Assembly: GCA_963821325.1 (NCBI GenBank)
Contig: CAWGDC010000001.1
Location: 682,001 to 746,000, forward strand
Direction: 5' to 3'
Length of the DNA stretch: 64,000 nt
Origin: PALSA-555 sp963821325
GTDB lineage: Bacteria; Actinomycetota; Acidimicrobiia; IMCC26256; PALSA-555
The notes below the pieces were generated by a model. It did not search any database. It was not told the DNA's origin and worked only from the letters and a program-made list of their open reading frames with translations. Position 1 is the stretch's first letter, and each line of letters opens with the position of its first letter. Shown here piece by piece: positions 1-8,099 of the stretch. The position numbers and the translations under genes were made by a program.

Positions 1-191
1 GCGGCGGGGTGCGCGGCGCGGACCCGGGCGAGCAGCTCGCCGTCACCGGTGCCGAGGTCGAGGACGCGCCGCGGCGTCGCGGGCAGGAACTCGAGCAGCG
101 CTTCGTAGCCGTCGAGGCGATGCGGCAGGTCCTTGCGCCGGTTGAGGTAGTCGCGGGCGTGGTCGGCGTCCGACCAGAGATTGACGGTCAC
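1..191 (-). CDS. Class I SAM-dependent methyltransferase, N-terminal fragment cut by the window edge
   Basis: Only the first 63 or so codons are present; the rest lies beyond position 1. Reading from a GTG at 191, the peptide carries the SAM-binding motif I as VLDLGTGDGELLARV around residues 40-54, typical of class I methyltransferases. The substrate cannot be told from this fragment. The GTG start overlaps the leuA stop codon by four bases (GTGA), so it is probably cotranscribed and translationally coupled with leuA. The alternative, a spurious frame, is unlikely because of the textbook motif I and the clean overlap. Confidence 0.75.
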   Translation of the reverse strand, partial: MTVNLWSDADHARDYLNRRKDLPHRLDGYEALLEFLPATPRRVLDLGTGDGELLARVRAAHPA

Positions 192-1729
192 GGGCCGACC
201 GTCCGCTGCCGCGGCGTGGCGTCGCGCAGGCGCACCAGCTTGTTCACCGCGTTGAGGTAGGCCCGCGCCGAGGCCTCGACGACGTCGGTCGCCAGCCCTC
301 GCCCGGACGCCTTGTGGCTGTCGACGGCCAGCTGGATCACGACGTCGCCGAGCGCGTCGCGACCGCCGGTCACCGACGACACCTTGAAGTCGACGACCTG
401 GCCGTGGATCTGGGTGGCCTCGCTGATCGCCGCGATGGCCGCGTCGATCATGCCGTTGCCCTCGCCGCGCCCCTCCACCTTGGCGTCGCCGTCGGTCAGC
501 ACGACCGTGGCCTGCGGGGTGGCCTGGGTTCCGCCGTGCACGTCGAGGCTGGCGATCGCGTAGCGGTGCACCGCGGCGGTGCCGAGCTCCTCGGCGACGA
601 TCGCCTCCAGGTCGGCCTCGGTCAGCTGCACCTTGCGGTCGGCGAGCTCCTTGAACCGGGCGAACGCCTGGTTCAGCGCGTCGCCCTGGAGCCGCAGGCC
701 CATCTTCTCCAGGGTGTCGGCGAAGGCGTGCCGACCCGAGTGCTTCCCGAGGACGATCTGGGCGGCCTCCTGACCGACGGTGGACGCCTCGATGATCTCG
801 TAGGTCTCGCGGTCCTCGAGGACGCCGTGCTGGTGGATGCCGGCCTCGTGAGCGAACGCGTTGCGGCCCACGACTGCCTTGTTGTACTGGACGGGGTAGC
901 CGGTGAGGCGGGACACGACCCGCGAGGTGCGGGCCAGCTCCTCGGTGCGCACGCCGGTCTCGATCTCGCCGAAGTAGTCGGGGCGGGTCCGGACCGCCAT
1001 GACGATCTCCTCCAACGCCGCGTTGCCGGCCCGCTCCCCCAGCCCGTTGATGGCGCACTCGACCTGCCGGGCGCCGGCCTTCACCCCCGCGAGGGAGTTC
1101 GCGACGGCGAGCCCCAAGTCGTTGTGGCAGTGGGTCGACACGACGTAGTCGCCGCGCACGGTAGCCAGGACGTGGGCGATGAGCGCGCCGAACTCCTCGG
1201 GGACGCCGTAGCCGACGGTGTCGGGGATGTTCAACGTCGTCGCCCCCTGCTCCACGGCGGCTTGGAGCACGTCGCACATGAAGTCCACGTCGGAGCGGCT
1301 GCCGTCCTCGGGGGAGAACTCGACGTCGGTGCAGTAGGAGCGGGCCCGGCCGACGCCGGCGACGACCTCGGCTCGCACCTGCTCCTCGGTCATGCGGAGC
1401 TTCTTCGCCATGTGGATCGGCGACGTCGCGATGAACACGTGGATGCGGGGCCGCTCGGCGTGGCGGACGGCCTCCCACGCCCGGTCGATGTCCTCGAAGC
1501 CGGTGCGGGACAGCGCGGCGATGACCGGCCCGCGCACGCCTTTGGCCACCGCCTCGACCGCCTCGAAGTCGCCGGTGCTGGCGATCGGGAACCCGGCCTC
1601 GATGATGTCGACCCCGAGGCGGGCCAGCTGCTCCGCCACCTCGAGCTTCTCGGCCACGTCGAGCGAGATGCCCGGCGACTGCTCGCCGTCCCGCAGCGTG
1701 GTGTCGAAGATCCGCAGATGGTCGGTCAT
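188..1729 (-). CDS. leuA: 2-isopropylmalate synthase
   Basis: First committed step of leucine synthesis: condenses acetyl-CoA with 2-ketoisovalerate to 2-isopropylmalate in the cytosol. The 513-residue protein opens with the HMGL-like signature FDTTLRDGEQSPG at residues 8-20, has the metal-binding STHCHNDLG motif, and ends with the LeuA allosteric domain (region from about residue 390, RYAIASLDVHGG). Length matches the bacterial LeuA of about 510-520 residues. The start at 1729 was chosen because AGGAG lies a few bases upstream and because the protein then begins at the conserved barrel; the frame itself runs 20 codons further upstream through the attenuator. Expression is likely controlled by the leucine-rich leader and terminator immediately upstream. 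Confidence 0.97.
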   Translation of the reverse strand: MTDHLRIFDTTLRDGEQSPGISLDVAEKLEVAEQLARLGVDIIEAGFPIASTGDFEAVEAVAKGVRGPVIAALSRTGFEDIDRAWEAVRHAERPRIHVFIATSPIHMAKKLRMTEEQVRAEVVAGVGRARSYCTDVEFSPEDGSRSDVDFMCDVLQAAVEQGATTLNIPDTVGYGVPEEFGALIAHVLATVRGDYVVSTHCHNDLGLAVANSLAGVKAGARQVECAINGLGERAGNAALEEIVMAVRTRPDYFGEIETGVRTEELARTSRVVSRLTGYPVQYNKAVVGRNAFAHEAGIHQHGVLEDRETYEIIEASTVGQEAAQIVLGKHSGRHAFADTLEKMGLRLQGDALNQAFARFKELADRKVQLTEADLEAIVAEELGTAAVHRYAIASLDVHGGTQATPQATVVLTDGDAKVEGRGEGNGMIDAAIAAISEATQIHGQVVDFKVSSVTGGRDALGDVVIQLAVDSHKASGRGLATDVVEASARAYLNAVNKLVRLRDATPRQRTVGP

Positions 1730-1764
1730 GGCTGACTCCTGTCGTGATGCCTGCTTGCCGCACG

Positions 1765-1796
1765 AAAAACCTCCCCGGCCCGAAAGCACGAGGAGG
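1765..1796 (-). terminator. Intrinsic terminator of the leuA attenuator
   Basis: On the minus strand an eight-pair stem (CCTCCTCG with CGGGGAGG, one G-U pair) is followed directly by five T residues (1769-1765). It sits between the leader peptide stop and the leuA start, about 36 bases before the ATG, which is where a leader-peptide attenuator places its terminator. Folding was done by eye only. Confidence 0.8.
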
Positions 1797-1801
1797 CGTC
1801 C

Positions 1802-1821
1802 GCGAGCACGGGGGTGCTCGC
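1802..1821 (-). promoter_or_regulatory. Leader hairpin between leader peptide and terminator (pause/anti-antiterminator type)
   Basis: A perfect eight-base inverted repeat, GCGAGCAC and GTGCTCGC with a four-base loop, begins two bases after the leader-peptide stop codon. Its first arm shares the complement of GTGCT with the terminator loop (1785-1789), so the arms could be exchanged between structures. The position suggests the pausing or anti-antiterminator stem of a leucine attenuator. Which stem pairs with which is inference. Confidence 0.6.
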
Positions 1822-1823
1822 CG

Positions 1824-1874
1824 CTACGTAAGGAGCAGGCTCAGGTCAAGATGGGTGAAGGGCTGCTCGTTCAT
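1824..1874 (-). CDS. leuL: leuA leader peptide (leucine-rich attenuator peptide)
   Basis: A 16-codon frame encodes MNEQPFTHLDLSLLLT and stops with TAG. Five of the 16 residues are leucine, including a run of three just before the stop, using CTT, CTG, CTG, CTC and CTT; CTT is a rare codon in DNA this GC-rich. It is followed by a strong hairpin, a T-tailed terminator and then leuA, the standard architecture of ribosome-mediated leucine attenuation. An alternative in-frame ATG at 1883 would add three residues (MVA). No strong Shine-Dalgarno is visible before either ATG. It is too short for ordinary gene callers. Confidence 0.82.
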   Translation of the reverse strand: MNEQPFTHLDLSLLLT

Positions 1875-1940
1875 CGCCACCATGATGACCGCACGCGGCG
1901 AAAAACGCAAGTGGATCAGTGTGGTGTCGTAGGCGGGTCT

Positions 1941-1946
1941 TAGCGT
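1941..1946 (+). promoter_or_regulatory. -10 box TAGCGT, leaderless tnpB promoter
   Basis: TAGCGT lies exactly six bases before the GTG start of tnpB, the spacing of actinobacterial leaderless promoters. The same TANNNT plus six or seven bases recurs before many genes in this window. Confidence 0.5.
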
Positions 1947-1952
1947 TGCCGG

Positions 1953-3125
1953 GTGAGTCGGTGTCGTTCGTTTCGGTTCCTGTTGCGTCCGACGTGTCGG
2001 CAGCGGGTGGCGTTGGCTGGGCTGCTCGAGCTGCAACGCGGGCTGTACAACGCGGCGTTGGAGGAACGCCGTGGGGCGTGGCGCTGGGAGCACCGCTCGG
2101 TGACATATATGGATCAGTGCCGGACCTTGACGGCGTTGCGTGCGGTGGATCCGGTGGTGCGTGCTGCGGGTGTGACGCTGTGTCGGGGGACGCTGCAGCG
2201 TTTGGATCGGGCCTTTGCGGGGTTCTTTCGTCGCTGCCGGGAGGGTCAAACGGCTGGGTATCCGCGGTTTCGATCGGCGCGGCGTTTCAATTCGCTGCAA
2301 TGGGAGGACCGCCACGGCTGGCGTCTCGACCCGGCGGGCCAGCGGGTGCATCTCCACGGCGTGGGTGGGGTCAGGGTGCGTCTGCACCGGCCGCTTCGCG
2401 GCGTGGCGAAGGCGATCACGGTCAAGCGGGAGGGGCGGCGGTGGTGGGTCACGATCCGCTGCGTCGACGTGCCCGCGACGCCGCTGCCCGCGACCGGCCG
2501 CCAGGTCGGGATCGACCTGGGCGTGCGGGTGCTGGTGGCGACCAGCGACGGCCGGCTGGTGTCGAACCCGGCGCACGGGCGGCGCGGCGCAAAGCGCCTC
2601 GCTGGCGCCCAACGCGCCCTGGCCTGCAAACAGAAAGGTTCGAAGCGGCGCGCTCGCGTCGGGGAACGGGTCGGGGCGACGTATCGCTACATCCGCAACT
2701 GCCGCGCCGATGCGCTGCACCAGCTGTCCCGCCAGCTGATCAACGACTACGACCTGGTGGTCCACGAGAACCTCCACATCGACAACATGGTCCGACGCCC
2801 CAAACCTCGCCCCACCGCCAACGGAGGCCATGCACCCAACGGGGCGGGAGCCAAGACCGGACTCAACCGATCCATCCGTGACGCCGGGTGGGGACAGCTC
2901 ATAGCGATGATCACCTACAAAGCGGAAGAAGCTGGTCGGTGCGTCATCGCCGTGGAACCCCACAACACCAGCCGCACCTGCGCCCACTGCGGGCACGTCG
3001 CGGCCGGGAACCGGCACGACACCGAGTTTCGATGTCAGGCCTGCGCCCATGAGGCACACGCCGACACGAACGCGGCGATCAACATCCTCCGGGCCGGTAG
3101 GGCCCAGCAGCCAACCGCTGCATAG
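1953..3125 (+). CDS. tnpB: TnpB RNA-guided nuclease of an IS605-type element
   Basis: TnpB proteins are RuvC-like endonucleases guided by an RNA made from the transposon right end and are ancestors of Cas12. This 390-residue protein has the family length and an apparently intact active site: D188 in GIDLG, E272 in VVHENL and D371 in HADTNAAIN. A zinc ribbon is formed by C343, C346, C361 and C364 (CAHC...CQAC). The N-terminal part (residues 1-150) matches the wedge/recognition region (RFLLRPT, YNAAL). The GTG at 1953 has a TAGCGT box six bases upstream. It points away from leuA, with its start only 78 bases from the leuA leader. An intact catalytic triad suggests a functional nuclease rather than a relic. 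Confidence 0.93.
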   Translation: MSRCRSFRFLLRPTCRQRVALAGLLELQRGLYNAALEERRGAWRWEHRSVTYMDQCRTLTALRAVDPVVRAAGVTLCRGTLQRLDRAFAGFFRRCREGQTAGYPRFRSARRFNSLQWEDRHGWRLDPAGQRVHLHGVGGVRVRLHRPLRGVAKAITVKREGRRWWVTIRCVDVPATPLPATGRQVGIDLGVRVLVATSDGRLVSNPAHGRRGAKRLAGAQRALACKQKGSKRRARVGERVGATYRYIRNCRADALHQLSRQLINDYDLVVHENLHIDNMVRRPKPRPTANGGHAPNGAGAKTGLNRSIRDAGWGQLIAMITYKAEEAGRCVIAVEPHNTSRTCAHCGHVAAGNRHDTEFRCQACAHEAHADTNAAINILRAGRAQQPTAA

Positions 3126-3164
3126 GGTCAAACCGACCCACTACCCATGCGACAATCGGCGGTG

Positions 3165-3524
3165 ATGAGGCACCGAGGCCTGTGGTGCGTGGTCGGTGTC
3201 GGCACGCTCGTCGTCACCGCGTACGCGCTGTGGCGTGTCGTGGGTACCGCCCGAGCGCTCGACGACGATGAGGAGCTGTGGCCACTCCCTGCACCGGCCG
3301 CGGCGTCGTCCGCTCCGCGACCCCATCTCGTCGCGGCCGGGCCCGCCCCGTGGCTCGACCCGGATGGCCGGGTGTGCCCGGCGACGCATCCGGTGAAGGC
3401 GAATCTGCGCAGCGGCATCTTCCACATCCCCGGCGGTGCCAGCTATGAGCGCACAGTCCCCGACCGCTGCTACGTGGACGCGGCCGCAGCCGTCGCTGAC
3501 GGGCTGCGGCCCGCCCGGCGTTAA
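3165..3524 (+). CDS. Membrane-anchored sunset-domain protein
   Basis: A small protein with one N-terminal membrane helix (LWCVVGVGTLVVTAYALW), a proline/alanine-rich linker and a C-terminal domain running from CPATHPVKANLRSGIFHIP to the end. This pattern, a Cys, a K-x-N, a GIFHxPGG-type stretch and a Cys near RCYVD, is that of the actinobacterial sunset domain, whose biochemical role is unknown. The domain should face outward. An ATG at 3147 in the same frame is the alternative start. It ends convergently with the next gene: the two stop codons share TTAA, overlapping by four bases. Confidence 0.7.
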   Translation: MRHRGLWCVVGVGTLVVTAYALWRVVGTARALDDDEELWPLPAPAAASSAPRPHLVAAGPAPWLDPDGRVCPATHPVKANLRSGIFHIPGGASYERTVPDRCYVDAAAAVADGLRPARR

Positions 3525-3874
3525 CGGCAGGCGCACACACAGAACTCGTTGCCCTCGGGGTCGGCCAGGGGCTGCCAGTGGTACCCGTGCTCCTCGAACG
3601 CGTCGCCGCGGGCCCGGGCACCGAGCGCGACCAGCCGGTCCGCCTCGGCGGCGACGTCGTCGGTCAGGACGTCGAGGTGCATGCGGTTCTTGGTGATGCG
3701 GGGCTCGGGGACCTGCTGGAGGATGAGCCGGGGTCCGGTCTGCCCGGCGGGTGGGGCGAGGGCGCGGTACTGGCCGGCGGTGCCGACCGGCTCGTAGCCG
3801 AGCGTCGCGGCCCAGAACGCGGCCTGCGCGTCGAGGTCGGCGCAGTCGAGGACGAGCTCGATCGCCGCGGCCAT
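3521..3874 (-). CDS. VOC family protein (glyoxalase/bleomycin-resistance fold)
   Basis: A 117-residue single-module vicinal-oxygen-chelate protein: N-terminal LVLDCADLDAQAAFWAATLGY, central RMHLDVLTDDV and C-terminal WQPLADPEGNEFCVC are the usual VOC landmarks. Such proteins bind small molecules or metals; no specific substrate can be assigned. Its ATG overlaps the serA stop codon by one base (TGATG), so it is translated from the serA message, suggesting a housekeeping association rather than resistance. Confidence 0.85.
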   Translation of the reverse strand: MAAAIELVLDCADLDAQAAFWAATLGYEPVGTAGQYRALAPPAGQTGPRLILQQVPEPRITKNRMHLDVLTDDVAAEADRLVALGARARGDAFEEHGYHWQPLADPEGNEFCVCACR

Positions 3875-5457
3875 CAGTCGAGCTCGAGCGCCCGGGCCTC
3901 GAGGATGCCGGTCTTGGCCCGGAGCGCGTCGACGACGGTGCGGGGCACCGGCACGTCGGTGGCGATGACCATGAGGGCGGGTGCGCCGTCGGCGTTCGTG
4001 CCGACGTCCATGTCGGCGATGTTGACACCGGCCTCGCCGAGGATGGTGCCGACCGTGCCGATCATGCCGGGCTCGTCGGCGTTGTGGACGACGAGCATGT
4101 GGCGGGTCGGGGGCACGTCGACGCTGTGCTCGTCGATCCCGACGATGCGGGGTGCAGCCCGCTTCCCGAACAGCGTGCCGGCCACGTGCACTGGCCGGCC
4201 GTCGCGCTGGCCGCGCAGGGTGACGAGGTTGACGTAGTCGAGCGCCGACGAGGACGTGGTCTCACGCACGGCGAGGCCGCGGGTCGCGGCGAGCTGGGGG
4301 GCGTTCACGAACGAGACGGGCTCGTCGACGACCCGTTGCAGGACGCCCTTCAGGACGGCGAGGGTGAGGACCCGGCAGTCGTAGTCGGCGATCTCGCCCT
4401 CGTAGCTCACCTCGAGGGTGTCGACGACACCGCCGGCCAGCGCGGTGAAGAGCCGACCGAGCCGCTCCCCGAGCGGCAGGAACGGCGTCACGGTGGCGTT
4501 CGCCTCGGTGGCGGCGACGTTCACCGCGTAGGGGACGAACTCGCCGCGCAGGGCGAGCACGACCTGCTCGGCGATGGTCTGGCCGGCCTTGTCCTGGGCT
4601 TCGACGGTCGACGCCCCGAGGTGGGGGGTCACCACGACGTTGGGCAGGGCGAAGAGGGGCGACTCGGTGGTGGGCTCGGCGGCGAACACGTCGAGCGCGG
4701 CGCCGGCGATGCGGCCGTCGCGGAGCGCGTCGGCGAGCGCGGCCTCGTCGACGATCCCGCCGCGGGCGGTGTTGACGAGCCGCAGGGTTGGCTTGGCGTG
4801 GCTGAGCATGGCGGCGTCGATGAGCCCGACCGTCTCGGGTGTCTTGGGCAGGTGGATGGTGAGGAAGTCGGCTTCCCGCATGAGCTCGTCGAGGTCGCCC
4901 ACCAGGCCGACGCCGAGCTGGCGGGCCCGATCGGCGCTGACGAACGGGTCGTAGGCGAGGAGGTGCATCCCGAACGCCGACGTCCGCTGGGCCACGAGCA
5001 CCCCGACGCGGCCGAGCCCGACGATTCCGAGGGTCTTGTTGGCCAGCTCGACGCCCTCCCACCGGGAGCGGTTCCACGCGCCGGCCTTCAGGTCGGCGTC
5101 GGCCTGCGGGATGTTGCGGGCCTGCGCCAGCAGGAGGGCGAGCGTGTGCTCGGCGGCCGACAGCACGTTCGACTGCGGCGCGTTCACGACCATCACGCCC
5201 CGCCGCGTGGCCGCGTCCACGTCGACGTTGTCGAGCCCGATGCCCGCCCGGCCGACGACGACGAGCTCGTGGCCGGCCTCGAGGACGGCGTCGTCGACCC
5301 GGGTGGCGCTGCGGATCACCAGCGCGGCGGCGCCCTGCACCGCGTCGCGCAGCTCGTCGGGACGCAACCCGAGGCGCTCGTCGACGTCGAGGCCGGCGGC
5401 CCGCATGGCGTCGAGGCCTCGGGCCGCGAGCTCCTCGGTCACGAGCACGCGGGCCAC
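3874..5457 (-). CDS. serA: D-3-phosphoglycerate dehydrogenase
   Basis: Oxidises 3-phosphoglycerate to 3-phosphohydroxypyruvate with NAD, the entry step of serine synthesis. At 527 residues it is the long actinobacterial form: catalytic and NAD domains (Rossmann motif GIVGLGRVG at 144-152; catalytic R232, E261 and H279 in TPHLGAST), then an intervening substrate-binding domain and a C-terminal ACT domain (from about 455, MLVVHNADEPGMIG) for serine feedback. The GTG start at 5457 has a TAGCCT box seven bases upstream, indicating a leaderless transcript. The next gene (VOC) overlaps the stop. Confidence 0.97.
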   Translation of the reverse strand: MARVLVTEELAARGLDAMRAAGLDVDERLGLRPDELRDAVQGAAALVIRSATRVDDAVLEAGHELVVVGRAGIGLDNVDVDAATRRGVMVVNAPQSNVLSAAEHTLALLLAQARNIPQADADLKAGAWNRSRWEGVELANKTLGIVGLGRVGVLVAQRTSAFGMHLLAYDPFVSADRARQLGVGLVGDLDELMREADFLTIHLPKTPETVGLIDAAMLSHAKPTLRLVNTARGGIVDEAALADALRDGRIAGAALDVFAAEPTTESPLFALPNVVVTPHLGASTVEAQDKAGQTIAEQVVLALRGEFVPYAVNVAATEANATVTPFLPLGERLGRLFTALAGGVVDTLEVSYEGEIADYDCRVLTLAVLKGVLQRVVDEPVSFVNAPQLAATRGLAVRETTSSSALDYVNLVTLRGQRDGRPVHVAGTLFGKRAAPRIVGIDEHSVDVPPTRHMLVVHNADEPGMIGTVGTILGEAGVNIADMDVGTNADGAPALMVIATDVPVPRTVVDALRAKTGILEARALELD

Positions 5458-5464
5458 GTCGGCG

Positions 5465-5470
5465 AGGCTA
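5465..5470 (-). promoter_or_regulatory. -10 box TAGCCT, leaderless serA promoter
   Basis: On the minus strand TAGCCT is followed by seven bases and the GTG of serA, the spacing expected when transcription starts at the first base of the start codon. No clear -35 element is seen. Confidence 0.55.
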
Positions 5471-5517
5471 CCGGCGGCGGGTTGGTGCCCCGTCGATGGT
5501 TCTCGGGGCGCGGACGG

Positions 5518-6708
5518 TCAGCGGAGCAGCTTGCTGAGGCGTTCGACGCCTTCGACGAGGTCCTCGTCGGCGAGCGCGAAGGAGAGGCGCGCGTACCCGG
5601 GCGCGCCGAACGCCTCGCCGGGCACCATCGCGACCCGCGCCTCGTCGAGCGCGAGCTCGCAGAGCTCCAGGCTCGTGGTCGGGGTCGAGCCGGCGATTTC
5701 GCGTCCCAGGAGCTCCTCGAAGGAGGGGAAGCAGTAGAAGGCGCCCTCGGGGGGGAGGCAGCGGACGCCGGGGATGGCGGCGAGGAGCTCGTGCATGGTG
5801 CGGCCCCGCCGCTCGAAGGCGCGCCGCATCGTGGCGACGGCGTCGAGGTCGCCGCTGACGGCGGCGAGCGCGGCGCGCTGGGCGACGTTGTCGACGTTGG
5901 AGCACACGTGGGACTGCAGGTTCGTGACCGCCGCGGCGACGTCGGGTGGGGCGATGATCCAGCCGAGCCGCCAGCCGGTCATGGCGTAGGTCTTCGAGAC
6001 GCCGTTCAGCACGACGCAGGTGTCGGCGAGCTCGGGGACGAGCACGGGCATCGACGAGAAGCGGTGCTCCCCGAACGTGAGGTGCTCGTAGATCTCGTCG
6101 GTGACGACCCAGACGCCGTGCTGGGCGGCCCACCGGCCGATGGCCTCCACCTCGGCGGGCCGGTAGACGACGCCGGTCGGGTTGCTCGGCGACACGAACA
6201 GCAGCGCCTTCGTCCGCGGCGTGCGGGCCGCCTCGAGCTGGTCGACCGAGACGCGGAAGCCGGTCGCGTCGGTCGTCGGGAGCACCACGGCGGTGCCGTC
6301 CGCGAGCGCGATCGCCTCCGGGTACGTCGTCCAGTAGGGCGCGGGGAGCAGCACCTCGTCGCCGGGGTCGAGCAGGGCTTGGAACGCCTCGGCGACGGCC
6401 TGCTTCGCGCCGTTCGTCACGACGACCTGGCGGGCCTCGCACTCCAGTCCCGAGTCGCGGCGCGTCGTCTCGACGATCGCGCTGCGCAGCTCGGGCAGCC
6501 CGGCGGTGGGTGTGTAGTGGTGGTTGCGGGGCTCCCGGCACGCGGCGATGGCCGCGTCGACGATGTGCGGCGGGGTCGGGAAGTCGGGCTCGCCGGCCCC
6601 GAAGCCGATGACCGGCTCACCGGCGGCGCGCAGCGCCTTGGCCTTCGCGTCGACCGCGAGGGTCGCCGACTCGGTGATCGCGCTCACCTTGCGCGAGACG
6701 CGTGCCAC
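5518..6708 (-). CDS. aspC: Aspartate aminotransferase (class I/II PLP aminotransferase)
   Basis: PLP enzyme interconverting aspartate/2-oxoglutarate and oxaloacetate/glutamate. The 396-residue protein has the family landmarks: GAGEPDFPTP near residue 37, SPSNPTG at 173-179, the cofactor lysine K239 in GVSKTYAMTGWRLGW, and a C-terminal YARLSFAL with the carboxylate-binding arginine. This is the common bacterial subgroup Ib; specificity for aspartate versus other acids is inferred. It lies 60 bases upstream of serA in the same direction, but serA appears to have its own promoter. Confidence 0.92.
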   Translation of the reverse strand: MARVSRKVSAITESATLAVDAKAKALRAAGEPVIGFGAGEPDFPTPPHIVDAAIAACREPRNHHYTPTAGLPELRSAIVETTRRDSGLECEARQVVVTNGAKQAVAEAFQALLDPGDEVLLPAPYWTTYPEAIALADGTAVVLPTTDATGFRVSVDQLEAARTPRTKALLFVSPSNPTGVVYRPAEVEAIGRWAAQHGVWVVTDEIYEHLTFGEHRFSSMPVLVPELADTCVVLNGVSKTYAMTGWRLGWIIAPPDVAAAVTNLQSHVCSNVDNVAQRAALAAVSGDLDAVATMRRAFERRGRTMHELLAAIPGVRCLPPEGAFYCFPSFEELLGREIAGSTPTTSLELCELALDEARVAMVPGEAFGAPGYARLSFALADEDLVEGVERLSKLLR

Positions 6709-6753
6709 GGGCTCATCCTCGCACGGCGGGCTCGCCCCGCCGGGATCGTTTCC

Positions 6754-7932
6754 TTAGGCGGGGACGGTCGCCTCGTCGGTCTCGAGGCGGTGCAGGTCGG
6801 CGAGGCGGGGATCGTTCGAGAACACCTCGATGAACGGCTCGGTGAGCCCGAGCGGCCGGCGGATGGCGCGTACCTCGTTCTCCTGGTTCCAGAGCACGAG
6901 GGTGACCGCGAAGCCGGTCTCGCCGGCCCGGGCGGTGCGCCCGGAGCGGTGCAGGTAGGCCTTGTGGTCCTCGGGTGGGTCGTAGTGCAGGACCACGTCG
7001 ACGGCGTCGATGTGCAGCCCGCGGGCGGCGACGTCGGTGGCGACGAGGACCGGCACCTTGCCGGTCATGAAGTCGGTGAGCGACTTCTCGCGGGCCTGCT
7101 GGCGGAGATCGCCGTGGATCGCGGCGGCCCGCACGCCCTCGCGGCGCAGGTCGGAGACGAGCCGGTCCGCGCCGCGCTTGGTGCGGGAGAAGATGAGCGT
7201 GCGGTGCACCCCCCGTGAGATCGCCGCCGCGACCTTGGGCTTGTCCATCTGGTGGACGACGAGGAAGCGGTGCTCCATCTCGTCGACGGTCGGGTCCTGC
7301 GACGCCACCTCGTGGAACACCGGGTCGCGCATGTACCGGTCGACGAGGCGACGGATGGCACCCTCGAGCGTCGCCGAGAACAGCATGGTCTGCGGATCGG
7401 ACTGGAGGCGGTACAGGATCTTTTGCACCTGGGGCAGGAACCCCATGTCGAGCATCCGGTCGGCCTCGTCGAGGACGAGCACGTCGAGGTGGTCGAGGCG
7501 CAGCTCGCGGCGCTCGAGCAGATCGATGAGGCGCCCCGGGGTGCCGACGATCACGTCGACGCCGGCTTTGAGCGCGGCGATCTGGGGCTCGAAGCCGACG
7601 CCGCCGTACACCGCGACGACCCGCTGGCCACGCCCGGCGGCGAGCGCCTCGAGCACGCCGAACACCTGGTTGGCGAGCTCGCGGGTCGGGACCAGGACCA
7701 GCCCGGTCGGGCGGCGCGGCTCGGCCGGCCGGACCCGCTGGAGCAGCGGCAAGCCGAACGCGAGGGTCTTCCCGGAGCCGGTCTTGGCCTTGCCGCACAC
7801 ATCGCGGCCGGCGAGGCCGTCGGCGATGGTCAGCGCCTGGACGGGGAACGGGGCGTCGATGCCTTGCGCGGCCAGGGTCGCGACGAGATCGGGCGCGACG
7901 CCGAGCGCCTCGAAGGTGGAGGGGTTCGTCAT
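6754..7932 (-). CDS. DEAD-box ATP-dependent RNA helicase
   Basis: Unwinds RNA duplexes in an ATP-dependent way, probably in ribosome assembly or RNA turnover. All helicase motifs are visible in order: Q-motif region STFEALGV, AKTGSGKT, PTREL, DEADRMLDMGF, SATLE and HRSGRTAR. The protein is about 392 residues with almost no C-terminal extension, like RhlE-type core helicases. The ATG at 7932 was chosen because the Q-motif phenylalanine follows within seven residues; the open frame continues 26 codons upstream. No clear Shine-Dalgarno is seen. Confidence 0.93.
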   Translation of the reverse strand: MTNPSTFEALGVAPDLVATLAAQGIDAPFPVQALTIADGLAGRDVCGKAKTGSGKTLAFGLPLLQRVRPAEPRRPTGLVLVPTRELANQVFGVLEALAAGRGQRVVAVYGGVGFEPQIAALKAGVDVIVGTPGRLIDLLERRELRLDHLDVLVLDEADRMLDMGFLPQVQKILYRLQSDPQTMLFSATLEGAIRRLVDRYMRDPVFHEVASQDPTVDEMEHRFLVVHQMDKPKVAAAISRGVHRTLIFSRTKRGADRLVSDLRREGVRAAAIHGDLRQQAREKSLTDFMTGKVPVLVATDVAARGLHIDAVDVVLHYDPPEDHKAYLHRSGRTARAGETGFAVTLVLWNQENEVRAIRRPLGLTEPFIEVFSNDPRLADLHRLETDEATVPA

Positions 7933-8099
7933 GGGGAAGTGCTCGCTTTGTCCACGGATGTCGGTCGGGTTGCCGCAAGGAAGGCGGCGGGGTCGTCCTC
8001 GATCCCACAACCCGGTCCGTCCGGACTAGCGAGGAAGACCCGACGGCAGCCGTCGGCGGCCGTCGGACACCAATGGTACTGCATGAAACGGGGTTTGCG

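Larger units (their letters stand above)
1941..3140 (+). mobile_element. IS200/IS605-superfamily element carrying only tnpB (approximate ends)
   Basis: The element contains tnpB but no tnpA-type HUH or serine transposase gene within reach, so it is of the IS1341-like type and could move only with a transposase in trans. Ends are approximate: the left boundary lies between the leuA leader (1874) and tnpB (1953); at the right a small hairpin (GGGTC/GACCC, 3125-3139) overlaps the tnpB stop. Such elements encode a guide (omega or re) RNA overlapping the tnpB 3' end and right end; it is expected here but was not delimited. Confidence 0.6.

Noticed and set aside
314..1735. A long plus-strand frame opposite leuA
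   Set aside because: It is the antisense of leuA, with Gly/Asp/Val-rich low-information sequence and no motifs.
3751..7218. A 1155-codon plus-strand frame
   Set aside because: It lies opposite serA, aspC and the helicase; composition (Gly, Glu, Val, Arg, His repeats) is typical of antisense frames in very GC-rich DNA.
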